From: Ruegeria sp. A3M17
GTDB taxonomy: Bacteria; Pseudomonadota; Alphaproteobacteria; Rhodobacterales; Rhodobacteraceae
NCBI RefSeq assembly: GCF_003318255.1
Contig: NZ_QOCF01000028.1
Coordinates: 186,001 to 250,000 of the forward strand
DNA length: 64,000 nucleotides
Reading direction: 5' to 3'
The notes below the pieces were generated by a model that ran no database searches, had not been told where the DNA came from, and saw only the letters and a program-made list of their open reading frames with translations. Below, piece after piece: positions 44,861-53,776 of this stretch (position 1 is the first letter of the stretch; each line of letters starts with the position of its first letter). The position numbers and the translations under genes were made by a program.

Positions 44861-45624
44861 ATGAGCAATCATTGCTGGCTGAGCGAAGCTCAGATGACGC
44901 GGCTCCGGCCGTATTCTCCGAAGAACCATGGAGTACCGCGGGTTGATGGCCGGCGAGTGCTCTGTGGTATTATCCTCATCAATCGCAATGGGTTGCGATG
45001 GTGTGATGCGCCAAAGGAGTATGGGCCATCCACGACACTCTACAATCGCTGGAAACGGTGGAGCGATATGGGTGTATTCGCGAGGATCATGACGGGATTG
45101 GCTGCTGAAACTCCCGACAACCGAACGATTTCTATCGACGCACCTATCTCAAAACGTACTGCACGGCCTCGAACCTGCGGTTAAAACTCGAGCCTGCGGT
45201 TAAAGAGGGGGTGTGGGCGTCTTATCGGACCAAAAAAGGGAGGACATGAACACGAAACCACATGCCGTCACTGACACGATTGGACGGCCGATCCGGTTCT
45301 TCATGACCGCAAGCCAGGTCAGCGATTACACTTGCGGCTAGAGCCCTGCCATCCGCCGACTGGTTACGGGGAGATCGGGGCTATGACGCAGTTTGCGTTC
45401 CGTGAGGCCCTTTTAGATAGTAGAATAGCACCGTGCATCCCTGCCGAAAACCGCGCGACAAGCCTGTCAGATACGACAAGCACAGCTACAAACGATGCAA
45501 CCGGATAGAGATCATGTTCGGCCGCCTGAAAGATTGGCGACGGATCGCAATCAAATATGACCGATGCCTAAAGGTATTCCTGTCTGTAATCGCTCTCGCT
45601 GCAACCATCTTGTTTTGGTTATAA
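44861..45624 (+). pseudogene. IS5-family transposase pseudogene
   Basis: Recognisable pieces are MSNHCWLSEAQMTRLRPYSP, GLRWCDAPKEYGPSTTLYN and the C-terminal KRCNRIEIMFGRLKDWRRIA and LKVFLSVIALAATILFWL, each closely matching the intact transposase at 57.5-58.3 kb. The middle is broken by stops (for example after YTCG around 45340) and a 19-bp tandem duplication at 45168-45205 that adds in-frame stops. The DDE Asp in SIDAP is damaged context. It is not expressible as a full transposase. Confidence 0.85.
45168..45205 (+). repeat. 19-bp tandem direct duplication in the transposase pseudogene
   Basis: CTCGAACCTGCGGTTAAAA (45168-45186) is followed at once by CTCGAGCCTGCGGTTAAAG (45187-45205), two mismatches. 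The intact relative at 58 kb has one copy of this segment, so the duplication is specific to the decayed element. Confidence 0.8.
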
Positions 45625-46551
45625 ATTAGTGAGTCTGGAACCTACAGAACACCGCTGCCCGACCTCTGAGCGCCAATGACGGGCCAAGCCTTCATTAATA
45701 CGCTCAAACCCCTCCAGCCTTTGCAATGCGGCATCCCGCAACAATTCACAAGTTTCGTCCGGCATAGACATCTTCTTGCCCTTGAACACCTTGGGAGTCG
45801 CATCGAGTGCCGCGATCCGATTCACTGCACCCATCGGCGGATCAATAAAACTGACAATGCGGTTAAGTACTTCGCCCGGATTTGAACTCAGGCTTTCCAG
45901 ATAGTCGACAATTACATTTTTTGGGCCATAAACCTTCTGCCATCTTTCAACGAGATCAACGTAGCGTGGGCAGATGTCCATTTGGTAATCAATTTTTTCA
46001 CGATAGAACGCGACCTCGTCTTCTATTTTGACGGCGCGCGTGGACATTCGGCAATGCGACCATAATTGATCAAACGGGTTTCGCAGAAGGATCACAATCT
46101 TGAGGTGCGGTAATTGGCTTTTGACGTGCTGAACCTCGTCATCATTCAGCATATGGTAACAAGGCGAGATGTCACCGCTGATCCGGTTCCTTGGAAAGAG
46201 GTCAAGATACCAATCCAAATCTCGACGCGCGGTTACAAAGCTCAAAGCCCAATTTAGGCGCTTCATATCCTCTTTTCCGGTTGCAACCTGCTTGGCGATC
46301 TGAGCCACTGCGCGGCGTTCTTGCCGGGCTGCCCAATGTTTCGAAAACAGAAAATTCCTTAGGCCACCGTCATAGCCGATCCTGTCACGCGCGAAGAACT
46401 TGATTTCTTTTAGCGGCGATACGTAAATCACGGTACGATCCCGGAGCAGCACTTGTAGGGTTGATGTGCCGCATTTTGGCATTCCTATGCACAGAAAATC
46501 AGGCCCGCGCCTTGTCCGGAAAGCAGTTTCCATGTTCGTTTCATTCCCCAT
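45619..46551 (-). CDS. Sulfotransferase (third of three), C-terminus supplied by IS remnant
   Basis: About 310 residues: PSB loop FLCIGMPKCGTSTLQVLL, SPLKEIKFFARD, GDISPCYHMLNDDEVQHV and 3'-PB LKIVILLRNPFDQLWSHC mark the Sulfotransfer_1/3 type. The last residues GSRLTNL and the stop are read from the inverted repeat of the decayed IS element, so the native end was probably cut slightly short. Start ambiguous between 46584, 46551 and 46533; 46551 is used. It most likely sulfates the EPS repeat. Confidence 0.88.
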   Translation of the reverse strand: MGNETNMETAFRTRRGPDFLCIGMPKCGTSTLQVLLRDRTVIYVSPLKEIKFFARDRIGYDGGLRNFLFSKHWAARQERRAVAQIAKQVATGKEDMKRLNWALSFVTARRDLDWYLDLFPRNRISGDISPCYHMLNDDEVQHVKSQLPHLKIVILLRNPFDQLWSHCRMSTRAVKIEDEVAFYREKIDYQMDICPRYVDLVERWQKVYGPKNVIVDYLESLSSNPGEVLNRIVSFIDPPMGAVNRIAALDATPKVFKGKKMSMPDETCELLRDAALQRLEGFERINEGLARHWRSEVGQRCSVGSRLTNL

Positions 46552-46792
46552 TCCAGGCCCCCAATGCAAGTTGAGGCCGTACATGGCTCACTATTTTCGA
46601 AACACCCGTCAGAACCGAAGAGACTCCGGCTTGTTGGACCTTGGGGTAAGTGCCCCCCGGTAGGAGCTGTAAAAAATGTATCAACATCACTAGTCAACTT
46701 TGAACTCACTAAACTCTTAATACTTGCGAAAGGCCACGCAACGTTCTCAAAGCGCTTTTTTGACCTCAGCTATACCGTGCTCAACATCAACC

Positions 46793-48067
46793 TTATTCCG
46801 TCAACGGCACGTCGTCGGTGACTTCCTGAACCGATATCTCCAGACTGTCACCTGGCCGCAACTGAGTCAGCTTGTCCGCGACAAGTTGCTGAAGTTGGCC
46901 GTCTTTTACTCGGAAAATCGTGACAGTGTAGTCGATATCGGTAATTAGGCTTTCGGTTCCAATTTCATTTGACGCGCCGGCCAAATATTTTGAGATCGTG
47001 TCCAACTGATGCTTGGCGTCGCGTACAGACAGACTTGCATCCCTGCGTTCCTGTAGCAACCATAGGGTTCGTTCCTGTTCAAACTGTTCCTGATCTCGAT
47101 TTAGCCGGGTCAGGATCAGGCTGGTGCCGGCCAGATCCTCTTCAACTTCCAATAAGCGAGTGGCGGACAAAACAGTTGTACGGCGCGTGTCCGCCAGCCG
47201 CGATCCCGCGGCCAACCCCTTGTTAACCAGACTGACCACACGGGCCTCTTCTTCCTCATCCGCTTTCAGCGCCTTTGCCAGCTCGCTTATTTGTTCTTCC
47301 AGAATTCTGACTCTCTCGGCAGCCTGTCTTTTCGCGTCCTCGAAAAAACCCCGTTCACCGGTCTCGTTTTGCTGTCTAATGCCGCGGATTTTGATCTGCT
47401 CAGAGATCAATTCGGCCAATACTTTGGGCGAAACACTAACGACCTCGGGGGCCGGGGGTTCAAGATCCATGTCCTGGGCAAGTTCAGTCGAGCTGCGCCA
47501 CGATTGAACTAGTCCCTGCGCGTGTTGTAGGGCCGCTTGGCCGTAAGCCGTCTGCCAACGCAGCAGCTGGATTGGATCGATCGTCACGTCATCGGCCAAC
47601 AACATGCTGCGGACACCACCAGCCAGCGCAACAGCCTCGCGTACGGTGATCGCCGGTCGGAAGTCGATCTGACCGGTTCGGGCCACGTCACCTCCGATAA
47701 TGATTGGCCGGTATCCGTTGCGCGCAATCTCAATCTCATCGCCAGCTAGCTGGATTATGTAGATTTCGCCGTTCAGATCGTATTGCTTGACGATCTTGCC
47801 GGCTGCGTCCTGCCGGACGAGTTGTTCAAGCCTTTCCGTCGAAAGCCCCTGTGCCTCGAATTGTCCCAGCCATTTCAGGTTTACGTCGCCATGGGCGTCA
47901 ATTGTTGCGTCAAAGGATAGGTCATCCAACCCCGTTAGGGAGACGCGAACTTGATCTCCTGGTTCAAGGTCAAAATCAGCCTCTGCCGCATTAGCAAAAA
48001 AAAGGCCGAGCACAATAAACGCACATGCTCTGAATAATTTCGACAAGAACCCAACAGGTCCGAACAT
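46793..48067 (-). CDS. Polysaccharide export outer-membrane protein, ExoF/Wza-like
   Basis: A 424-residue protein, the length of Sinorhizobium ExoF. A signal-like helix (FRACAFIVLGLFFANAAEA) leads to the Poly_export domain: DFDLEPGDQVRVSLTGLDDL, VNLKWLGQFEAQGLS, then an SLBB-like segment GYRPIIIGGDVARTGQIDF and the REAVALAGGVR helix. A long coiled coil follows (KRQAAERVRILEEQISELAK and QEQFEQERTLWLLQERRDAS). No lipobox Cys is visible. It is expected to form the periplasmic and outer-membrane conduit for the EPS with the Wzz-like protein. Confidence 0.9.
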   Translation of the reverse strand: MFGPVGFLSKLFRACAFIVLGLFFANAAEADFDLEPGDQVRVSLTGLDDLSFDATIDAHGDVNLKWLGQFEAQGLSTERLEQLVRQDAAGKIVKQYDLNGEIYIIQLAGDEIEIARNGYRPIIIGGDVARTGQIDFRPAITVREAVALAGGVRSMLLADDVTIDPIQLLRWQTAYGQAALQHAQGLVQSWRSSTELAQDMDLEPPAPEVVSVSPKVLAELISEQIKIRGIRQQNETGERGFFEDAKRQAAERVRILEEQISELAKALKADEEEEARVVSLVNKGLAAGSRLADTRRTTVLSATRLLEVEEDLAGTSLILTRLNRDQEQFEQERTLWLLQERRDASLSVRDAKHQLDTISKYLAGASNEIGTESLITDIDYTVTIFRVKDGQLQQLVADKLTQLRPGDSLEISVQEVTDDVPLTE

Positions 48068-48137
48068 GCTAAAACACCTTTGCTACTTGATCTGTATACC
48101 CACCAAATTGTCACAGGCCAAAACATGAGGCCCGCGA

Positions 48138-48842
48138 TCAGCGACCCGTTCTGTTACACACCACACCAATGGTACGAAACAAAATTTTCAGATCGAACCA
48201 GAAGCCTATGTTGCGGGCATATTCGCTGTCGAAAATCGCGCGATGAGCGAACTCGACATCATTGCGCTCCGACACCTGCCATGGACCGGTAATACCTGGT
48301 TTCATGAGAATGTAGTCCTGACCCGGATACAACTCCTGCTGCTCGGGCAACATCGGCCGGGGACCAACGAGGCTCATGTCCCCGATGAGGACATTCCACA
48401 GCTGAGGCAATTCGTCTAATGATGTCGCTCTAATCAAACGTCCGAATTTAGTGATACGCGGGTCGTTGTCTAACTTCTGCATTGTTTCCCATTCGGCAAC
48501 AGCAGACGTGTTTTCAGCCAAGTGTCTCCGCATCATCTCATCTGCATGTACAACCATTGAACGGAACTTCAGAAATTCAAACTCGTCGCCACCGATTCCA
48601 ACTCGTTTTTGACGATAGATCGCAGGACCTCCATCAAGCCTGACAAAAAACGCGATCACCAACATAAGTGGCAGCACAAATGGAGCACCGATCAAGACCA
48701 ATACAATGTCGATCAGGCGCTTTCCCTTGACTGCGTAAACACTCTTTAGACCTAAATTGTCATCATTTTTTATACTAGGTGTCTGATTTTGACTATAAAT
48801 TTTAGATTCTTCAAGTTGGAATGAATCGGGAATATGATTCAT
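48138..48842 (-). CDS. Priming sugar transferase, ExoY/WcaJ-like
   Basis: A 234-residue bacterial sugar transferase with an N-terminal helix (RLIDIVLVLIGAPFVLPLML) and the catalytic domain IYRQKRVGIGGDEFEFLKFR, RLIRATSLDELPQLWNVLIG, DMSLVGPRPMLPEQQELYPG and RPGITGPWQVSERN-type ending (here KPGITGPWQVSERND). Size and motifs match ExoY rather than the five-helix WbaP. It transfers the first hexose-phosphate to undecaprenyl phosphate and so commits the pathway. It lies 70 bp upstream of the export gene. Confidence 0.93.
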   Translation of the reverse strand: MNHIPDSFQLEESKIYSQNQTPSIKNDDNLGLKSVYAVKGKRLIDIVLVLIGAPFVLPLMLVIAFFVRLDGGPAIYRQKRVGIGGDEFEFLKFRSMVVHADEMMRRHLAENTSAVAEWETMQKLDNDPRITKFGRLIRATSLDELPQLWNVLIGDMSLVGPRPMLPEQQELYPGQDYILMKPGITGPWQVSERNDVEFAHRAIFDSEYARNIGFWFDLKILFRTIGVVCNRTGR

Positions 48843-49249
48843 ATTAACCCCCTAAACACACAGGACAACACCGTCCTGAAACTAAAAAACGTATATAGCG
48901 AAATAACGCTACGACCCTCAAACCGGTCAGAACGTTGTTACCTGACTACTTTCTACTCAATAGATTTCGGTGCCATGACCGTTCTAAACGGCTACCCACC
49001 CATAATTTTCCTTCCGGTTCAATTTAAACTTCTGACCAGAATTTACCCGACGCGAGCATCGCACTTATGATAAAGCAAAACAACTTTTTTGTTGGGATGG
49101 CAGTGCACACCGAAGTGTTTTCGCACATAAATTGCCCAAGCCGCCCCCACCGTCCTTCAGGTGGAGTAAACACCTTGCCAATTCTTGAGCTCCAGTTTGC
49201 ATCCATCAACCTGACCGCGATAGCGTCAGGACACCCTAGGAGACCGGGA
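48843..49249. other. AT-richer intergenic region upstream of the priming transferase
   Basis: About 400 bp with no ORF I can support; a 103-residue plus-strand frame from 49067 has no recognisable features. It must carry the promoter of the ExoY-like gene. No dyad or regulatory motif stood out. Confidence 0.5.
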
Positions 49250-49462
49250 TCAGCTCCCTGTGTTCACGGGGGACTTTCTGGCGATTTTCAGGTGCAAATT
49301 ACTTCTAAACAAGACCTGAAGACTCAAGATCAAGAAAGGAGTGCATACCCCGATCAAAAAGCTAAAAAGCAAGGCTGAACTCAAAGCCACCCCAGTGAAG
49401 GCAAATACCGCTAAACACATTGCTGCGACCAACGGGCCAGACAGTAGAAATACAACGACCAT
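49250..49462 (-). CDS. Small two-helix membrane protein (hypothetical)
   Basis: A 70-residue ORF: VVVFLLSGPLVAAMCLAVFA and ALLFSFLIGVCTPFLILSLQ make two membrane helices, with a basic C-terminus (RSNLHLKIARKS). The amino-acid makeup looks like a genuine membrane protein rather than a chance frame. A clear SD is lacking (GAGTAAT 10 bp upstream). Not assignable to a family; lying among EPS genes it could be a small accessory membrane factor. Confidence 0.45.
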   Translation of the reverse strand: MVVVFLLSGPLVAAMCLAVFAFTGVALSSALLFSFLIGVCTPFLILSLQVLFRSNLHLKIARKSPVNTGS

Positions 49463-49744
49463 TTTCAGTTATTACTCTCGGTTAACTGCATCTACACAGT
49501 GCCTGCTCATCTTTAGCTTGAAATGTGTTACCATTAAGGCAACCCCTTCTATGGCCGCTACTCTGTTACTAAGGTGGCCAAACGCAACCACACAAGACGC
49601 ATTCGCCGGTTGTCTGTCCGCGCCATAACATCCCTGCAATCATACTACGACTTGCCCGTTCAAAAAATAAAGCACTCGGCAAGAACATGCCGGTTTGCAA
49701 CGCTGAAATTGCCTTGGAGACGTCAACATATTGTTAACAATAGA

Positions 49745-51259
49745 TTACTTTGAAAACGGGGAACCGCTGGTTGGCAAGCGTCGCCTTATTTTTTGAACGA
49801 CTGTCAGAGCTGCCGTCTGGCCTAAGCATGTGAAAACCAAAAACATAATCGCCATACCCACAGCCAAAAGCGCAAATTGCTGCATCAAGTCTGTTGAGGC
49901 ATTCGCCCATAACCCAAAGGGTGCAAATGCGATCACGCCTGTCCCAGCCTTGCCGAATTCGACCACCGGGATGCTGATCCGGTCAATCTGACGACCAGCA
50001 CTGTAATATACCAGACTGCTCAGGACTGCGCTGACCAAAAATGCATAAGCCGCGCCCTGCGCACCAAACAGATAGATGAAAAAATACGATAGCGCAGCAT
50101 GTGCCAGCAATGAAGCGACAGAGATGATCAACTGCTGACCCGTCTTCTTCGAACGTGTAAACGCGAAGCTTAGATAGGCGCCCTGCAATCCGAACACAAA
50201 AGACGCGAACGCCAAGACGCGAATAAATCCGGCTGTTTGTTCAGCGAAGGCGGCATCGAACAAAAGATTGGCAAATACGTCCGCCGAACATATCAACACC
50301 GCCACGATCGGCATCGAGATAAGCATCAAAAACGAGAAATACCGAGTGAGAACCGCGTCTGACGAGACCTTGCCCTGAACTTCCTGCGCCTCGAAGACTG
50401 ACGGACCGACCACACGCGACAGCGTTCCCATTGGCAGGCGCAATGTCCGCGTCGCAAGTGATTGCGCAGCAGCGAAGTATCCAACGGATTCCATCCCAGC
50501 CAGAATCGCCAACAAAGATTGGGACGACATCGCAAAGAATGTCGCGCTCGAAGATACGATGGCGAGAGGGAACCCAAATGAGAGATAGGTCTTCAACTCG
50601 ACCAACTTCGGAGCAGCGATGCCCGAACGCCTAAACGCGATGACCAATGCATAAGCTCCGGTCACAGCGGCCCCAATCGACATGCCAATTACAGCGCTTT
50701 CGTACCCTCCTCCATTCAGGATGAACCCGACCGCCAGCACGACGCCTAGCGCGTGTCGCAACAATGTCACCGCAGCATATTTGGGACCCTCATGATACTG
50801 GCGCAGGCACGCAGTTCCAAGCTCATGCATCCCGTGACTAACGCAAAAGAGTGCCGCGAATTTCAGGTTGTCGACCCATTCTCCTGGCAAGAACAGTGGA
50901 ACGATGCTGGAAAGGAGCGCAAGAAAAAGCGCGAGAACAACGGACGTTCCCAAAACAGTTGCAATTGTTCTGCCTTCAAATTCCTTGGCGTGGTGAAACC
51001 GAGATATTGCGATGACAAGCCACAAATAGGTAAAGGAAAACAAAATCGTTCCAACCAAAAGCGTTAGGTTGTATCGCCCGAACTCTGCCGGACCTAAGAT
51101 GTGTGTCATAACCATCAGGATGGCGATGGCAAAAACCGCAGACAGCACTCGGGGGACAAAAAACCACGTCATTACAGAACGCCCGTTAAGGAAAAACTCG
51201 TGACCATTATGACACCCAAATTTCCGCCTTGGGTGAAAAGAGAAAAAATTGATCGACAC
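49745..51259 (-). CDS. Polysaccharide flippase (Wzx/MATE-like)
   Basis: A protein of 475-504 residues with about twelve to fourteen hydrophobic helices, starting with VMTWFFVPRVLSAVFAIAIL and MTHILGPAEFGRYNLTLLV, the conserved Wzx/PST opening. It includes LGFVFG-like SFVFGLQGAYLSFAFTRSKK. It moves the lipid-linked repeat across the inner membrane. The GTG at 51259 gives an extra 29 residues; the ATG at 51172 (MTWFFVPR) is the other option, and neither has a strong SD. It is divergent from the Wzy-like gene. Confidence 0.88.
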   Translation of the reverse strand: MSINFFSFHPRRKFGCHNGHEFFLNGRSVMTWFFVPRVLSAVFAIAILMVMTHILGPAEFGRYNLTLLVGTILFSFTYLWLVIAISRFHHAKEFEGRTIATVLGTSVVLALFLALLSSIVPLFLPGEWVDNLKFAALFCVSHGMHELGTACLRQYHEGPKYAAVTLLRHALGVVLAVGFILNGGGYESAVIGMSIGAAVTGAYALVIAFRRSGIAAPKLVELKTYLSFGFPLAIVSSSATFFAMSSQSLLAILAGMESVGYFAAAQSLATRTLRLPMGTLSRVVGPSVFEAQEVQGKVSSDAVLTRYFSFLMLISMPIVAVLICSADVFANLLFDAAFAEQTAGFIRVLAFASFVFGLQGAYLSFAFTRSKKTGQQLIISVASLLAHAALSYFFIYLFGAQGAAYAFLVSAVLSSLVYYSAGRQIDRISIPVVEFGKAGTGVIAFAPFGLWANASTDLMQQFALLAVGMAIMFLVFTCLGQTAALTVVQKIRRRLPTSGSPFSK

Positions 51260-51546
51260 ATTTCATGGAACAGACACTCGGAGCCGTCAATGCTGCGCCG
51301 ATTCACGGGCGCGGACTAGAAATGGGAGGAAGTTTTGTTACTTCCATATTTTCCGATGTCGATTATTCGGGATTTACTGACTGTTTAACTCCAGTTTCCC
51401 GGGTTTAGCAGCACCCGTAGTGCCGATAAACGGTTAACATAGACAAGTGTTTGCCATCTTTGTACGCTTTTGTAACTCGCGCATCTTTTTTTCGACTGAG
51501 CAATCAGTTTTTTGGGACTTTTCCCTTTGGTCAACCAGTTTTCATC

Positions 51547-52839
51547 ATGACACCCGTCACCCACAGTTTCCCCCACCAGAATCAAGCAGGATCATTGTTC
51601 AATCGCCTTGTGCTGGCTATGTGTCTGTGCCTGCTCATAGTGGTTGGGACACATCTTTTAGCAATTGTTTTTTGGCAGAAAGGTATCGCGAACAAGATCG
51701 GGATTATGTTTCTCATTCCGATTATTGGGATCGTCCTATTGTACTTTCGGCACCTGATCCGCGGCGCCATTTCGTCTCCGGAAATAGCAATCCTGGTTAT
51801 TATTGCTGCATTTTCAATAGCCTGGAGTGACTTCCCCTCACATTCTCTACAACGAGCAGTCCCTCTAGTTGTGACAACCGGGTTTGGATTGATGCTGGGA
51901 AGTATGGCGTCCCTACGTGGATTGCTAATATTTATGGCGACTTTTTTCTGCATCATCATGGTTCTGACATTGTGTGCCATCATAGCTCTGCCACAGGCGC
52001 GTGGAATTCCTCCATGGGGGGACACTTGGAACGGTATCTTCCTGCACAAGAACGGCCTAGGAACGGCGGCTATGTCCGCATTGCTGACTTGTTCCTATGC
52101 ATCGAGACAATTCTCCGGAAGGCTAAAAACTGTCTTTGTAGCAGCAGCAGTACTGGGGTTATTCCTGTTGATCGCTTCAGAATCACGGACGTCTCAGATC
52201 GTCGCCCTGATCTCTATGACCGCACTTTATTTCAGTAGATTAATGCGGAATATGGAGATAATATGGGCCATTGGGTACTTATTGTTTTCTGTTTTCATTG
52301 TCGGCCTCGTAGCATTTCTGCTTGCTTCAACACTGGCCGAACCGTTGTTTTCCCTGATCGGACGTAAACCCACGCTGTCCGAGAGAATTCCGATCTGGGA
52401 ACTGGTCTGGCACCATGTGATGGATAGGTTCTGGATCGGGTTTGGTTATGCCGCTCACTGGTACGAAAACGCTCCGCATCTGAGCGTATATTCCAGCAAA
52501 GCCAATCTTGGCTTCCTGCCCCACTATTCCCACAACGGCATGCTTGAGACCTTTTTGAATGTGGGTTTTGTTGGAATTTCACTATTGTTTCTTGGACTGT
52601 TCCGCTTTTTCTTCTCGGTGTTCTACGGGCTGCGCTACATTCCAGACCGCGAACCGATCGTCTTCGTTTTTATTATGGGAATGGTGTTTATCTTTTCAAA
52701 TATCACCGAAAGTTCGGTGATGGAAAGGATGAGCGCTACCTGGATTTTCTTTGTAGCCTTCACCACAAAAATAAATCTTGTAGCCAAAACTTTGCGAGTT
52801 GCAGCACGGGCCAACTATGCCGCAACGCACCAAGTATAG
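51547..52839 (+). CDS. O-antigen ligase / Wzy-like polymerase
   Basis: Start at 51547 (MTPVTHSF). About 430 residues with roughly eleven helices: LVLAMCLCLLIVVGTHLLAI, IMFLIPIIGIVLLYF and others. The Wzy_C-type segment WGDTWNGIFLHKNGLGTAAM and the large loop with PIWELVWHHVMDRFWIGFGY and LPHYSHNGMLETFLNVGFVG contain the Arg/His-bearing signature of the ExoQ / O-antigen ligase family. It polymerises the repeat on the periplasmic side with the Wzz-like protein. It stands alone on the plus strand with convergent sugar-enzyme genes downstream. Confidence 0.9.
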   Translation: MTPVTHSFPHQNQAGSLFNRLVLAMCLCLLIVVGTHLLAIVFWQKGIANKIGIMFLIPIIGIVLLYFRHLIRGAISSPEIAILVIIAAFSIAWSDFPSHSLQRAVPLVVTTGFGLMLGSMASLRGLLIFMATFFCIIMVLTLCAIIALPQARGIPPWGDTWNGIFLHKNGLGTAAMSALLTCSYASRQFSGRLKTVFVAAAVLGLFLLIASESRTSQIVALISMTALYFSRLMRNMEIIWAIGYLLFSVFIVGLVAFLLASTLAEPLFSLIGRKPTLSERIPIWELVWHHVMDRFWIGFGYAAHWYENAPHLSVYSSKANLGFLPHYSHNGMLETFLNVGFVGISLLFLGLFRFFFSVFYGLRYIPDREPIVFVFIMGMVFIFSNITESSVMERMSATWIFFVAFTTKINLVAKTLRVAARANYAATHQV

Positions 52840-52894
52840 TAAACTAGTCAAGATCAATACAAATTGGCTATCATTTGCCCCTCGAGAACCAGAA

Positions 52895-53773
52895 CTACTG
52901 TGCCTTGCCAATATACTTGTCGACCAATGCCTTTGTCCCGCGAATATTTCCGGCACTGGAAGCCCCGAACACAATCGATTCAACACCGGGAAGCTCTGAA
53001 ATCCAGTGGATTGCTTCATCAGCAGGGATCGCGCCAGAGGCGTAGACTGACATAGCTACAGCACGCACACGCCCAGTTTCCAATGCATCAAGATATGCAT
53101 CATACCCTCCTGACATCCTGAAGCCGATTTTGTTGATATTTGAGCATATTATAGGGCGCTCGATGCCCTGCTTTTCCAGAACATCCAAGAGCATTGGCAT
53201 GTTCATTGTGATGTATGCTGGCTCAGCACCGTATTTCTCCTGTATGTGGTCGTGGAAAATACGGAAGGCCCTATGGAATCCTAAACCAATCAGTAAATCT
53301 GTAAAGACATTCTGAATAAAGATAACTGGGGTTTTCGTTCCCGTGAACATCTTCATTTCCATGTCGACCATTGCATTGGCGATGCCGTCCATTTCTTTTG
53401 AGGCCAATGCCTTTGTCCCGGCAAGCGCGGTTGCAAACAGACCATCATTGGGCATGAAGCTCCTGATAGCGCCTAACATACCATGCTCGGTAACCGCGTT
53501 GGCGTATTTGTGCGCATAGGGCATGCAAGGGTAGAACTGGAAATCGCGATATCGTTCGGGATTTGCCCGCACACGGTCGGCTACATCCGAAATCCGATCA
53601 TGCGTCGTGCACATTAAAGTGCGAATACCTACATCATAGGCAACGTCCAGAACTTCCATTATCGCATCAGTTCGCTGAAAACGCATAGCTTGGGCCCGAG
53701 CCTTTTCTTCGGACATATGATTGACACCAAAGAACTGATTATCGCCAAAAAGCAACTTATCCACGTCATGCAC
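52895..53773 (-). CDS. Aldo/keto-reductase-like TIM-barrel protein of unknown function
   Basis: A 292-residue protein beginning MHDVDKLLFGDNQFFGVNHM. Repeated barrel strands (GIRTLMCTTHD, YRDFQFYPCMPY, PAYITMNMPMLLDVL, RVRAVAMSVYASGAI) end with VESIVFGASSAGNIRGTKAL, which resembles the cofactor-binding end of aldo/keto reductases. The catalytic Tyr/Lys pair of that family is not obvious. Such proteins occur in polysaccharide loci. It is 3 bp downstream of the Gfo/Idh/MocA gene, so the pair probably modifies one nucleotide sugar or polyol. Confidence 0.6.
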   Translation of the reverse strand: MHDVDKLLFGDNQFFGVNHMSEEKARAQAMRFQRTDAIMEVLDVAYDVGIRTLMCTTHDRISDVADRVRANPERYRDFQFYPCMPYAHKYANAVTEHGMLGAIRSFMPNDGLFATALAGTKALASKEMDGIANAMVDMEMKMFTGTKTPVIFIQNVFTDLLIGLGFHRAFRIFHDHIQEKYGAEPAYITMNMPMLLDVLEKQGIERPIICSNINKIGFRMSGGYDAYLDALETGRVRAVAMSVYASGAIPADEAIHWISELPGVESIVFGASSAGNIRGTKALVDKYIGKAQ

Positions 53774-53776
53774 TCC

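Larger units (their letters stand above)
44788..45642 (+). mobile_element. Decayed IS5-family (IS427-like) element
   Basis: GGCTCTGGACCC at 44788-44799 and the complement of 45631-45642 (GGTTCCAGACTC) form imperfect terminal inverted repeats resembling those of the intact element at 57.5 kb. TA flanks both ends. The element spans about 855 bp with a transposase interrupted by stops and frameshifts, so it is not autonomous. Confidence 0.75.

Noticed and set aside
49067-49378. Plus-strand 103-codon frame between EPS genes
   Set aside because: No domain, signal peptide or SD, and a polar chance-like composition; the opposite-strand 70-residue membrane frame is more gene-like.
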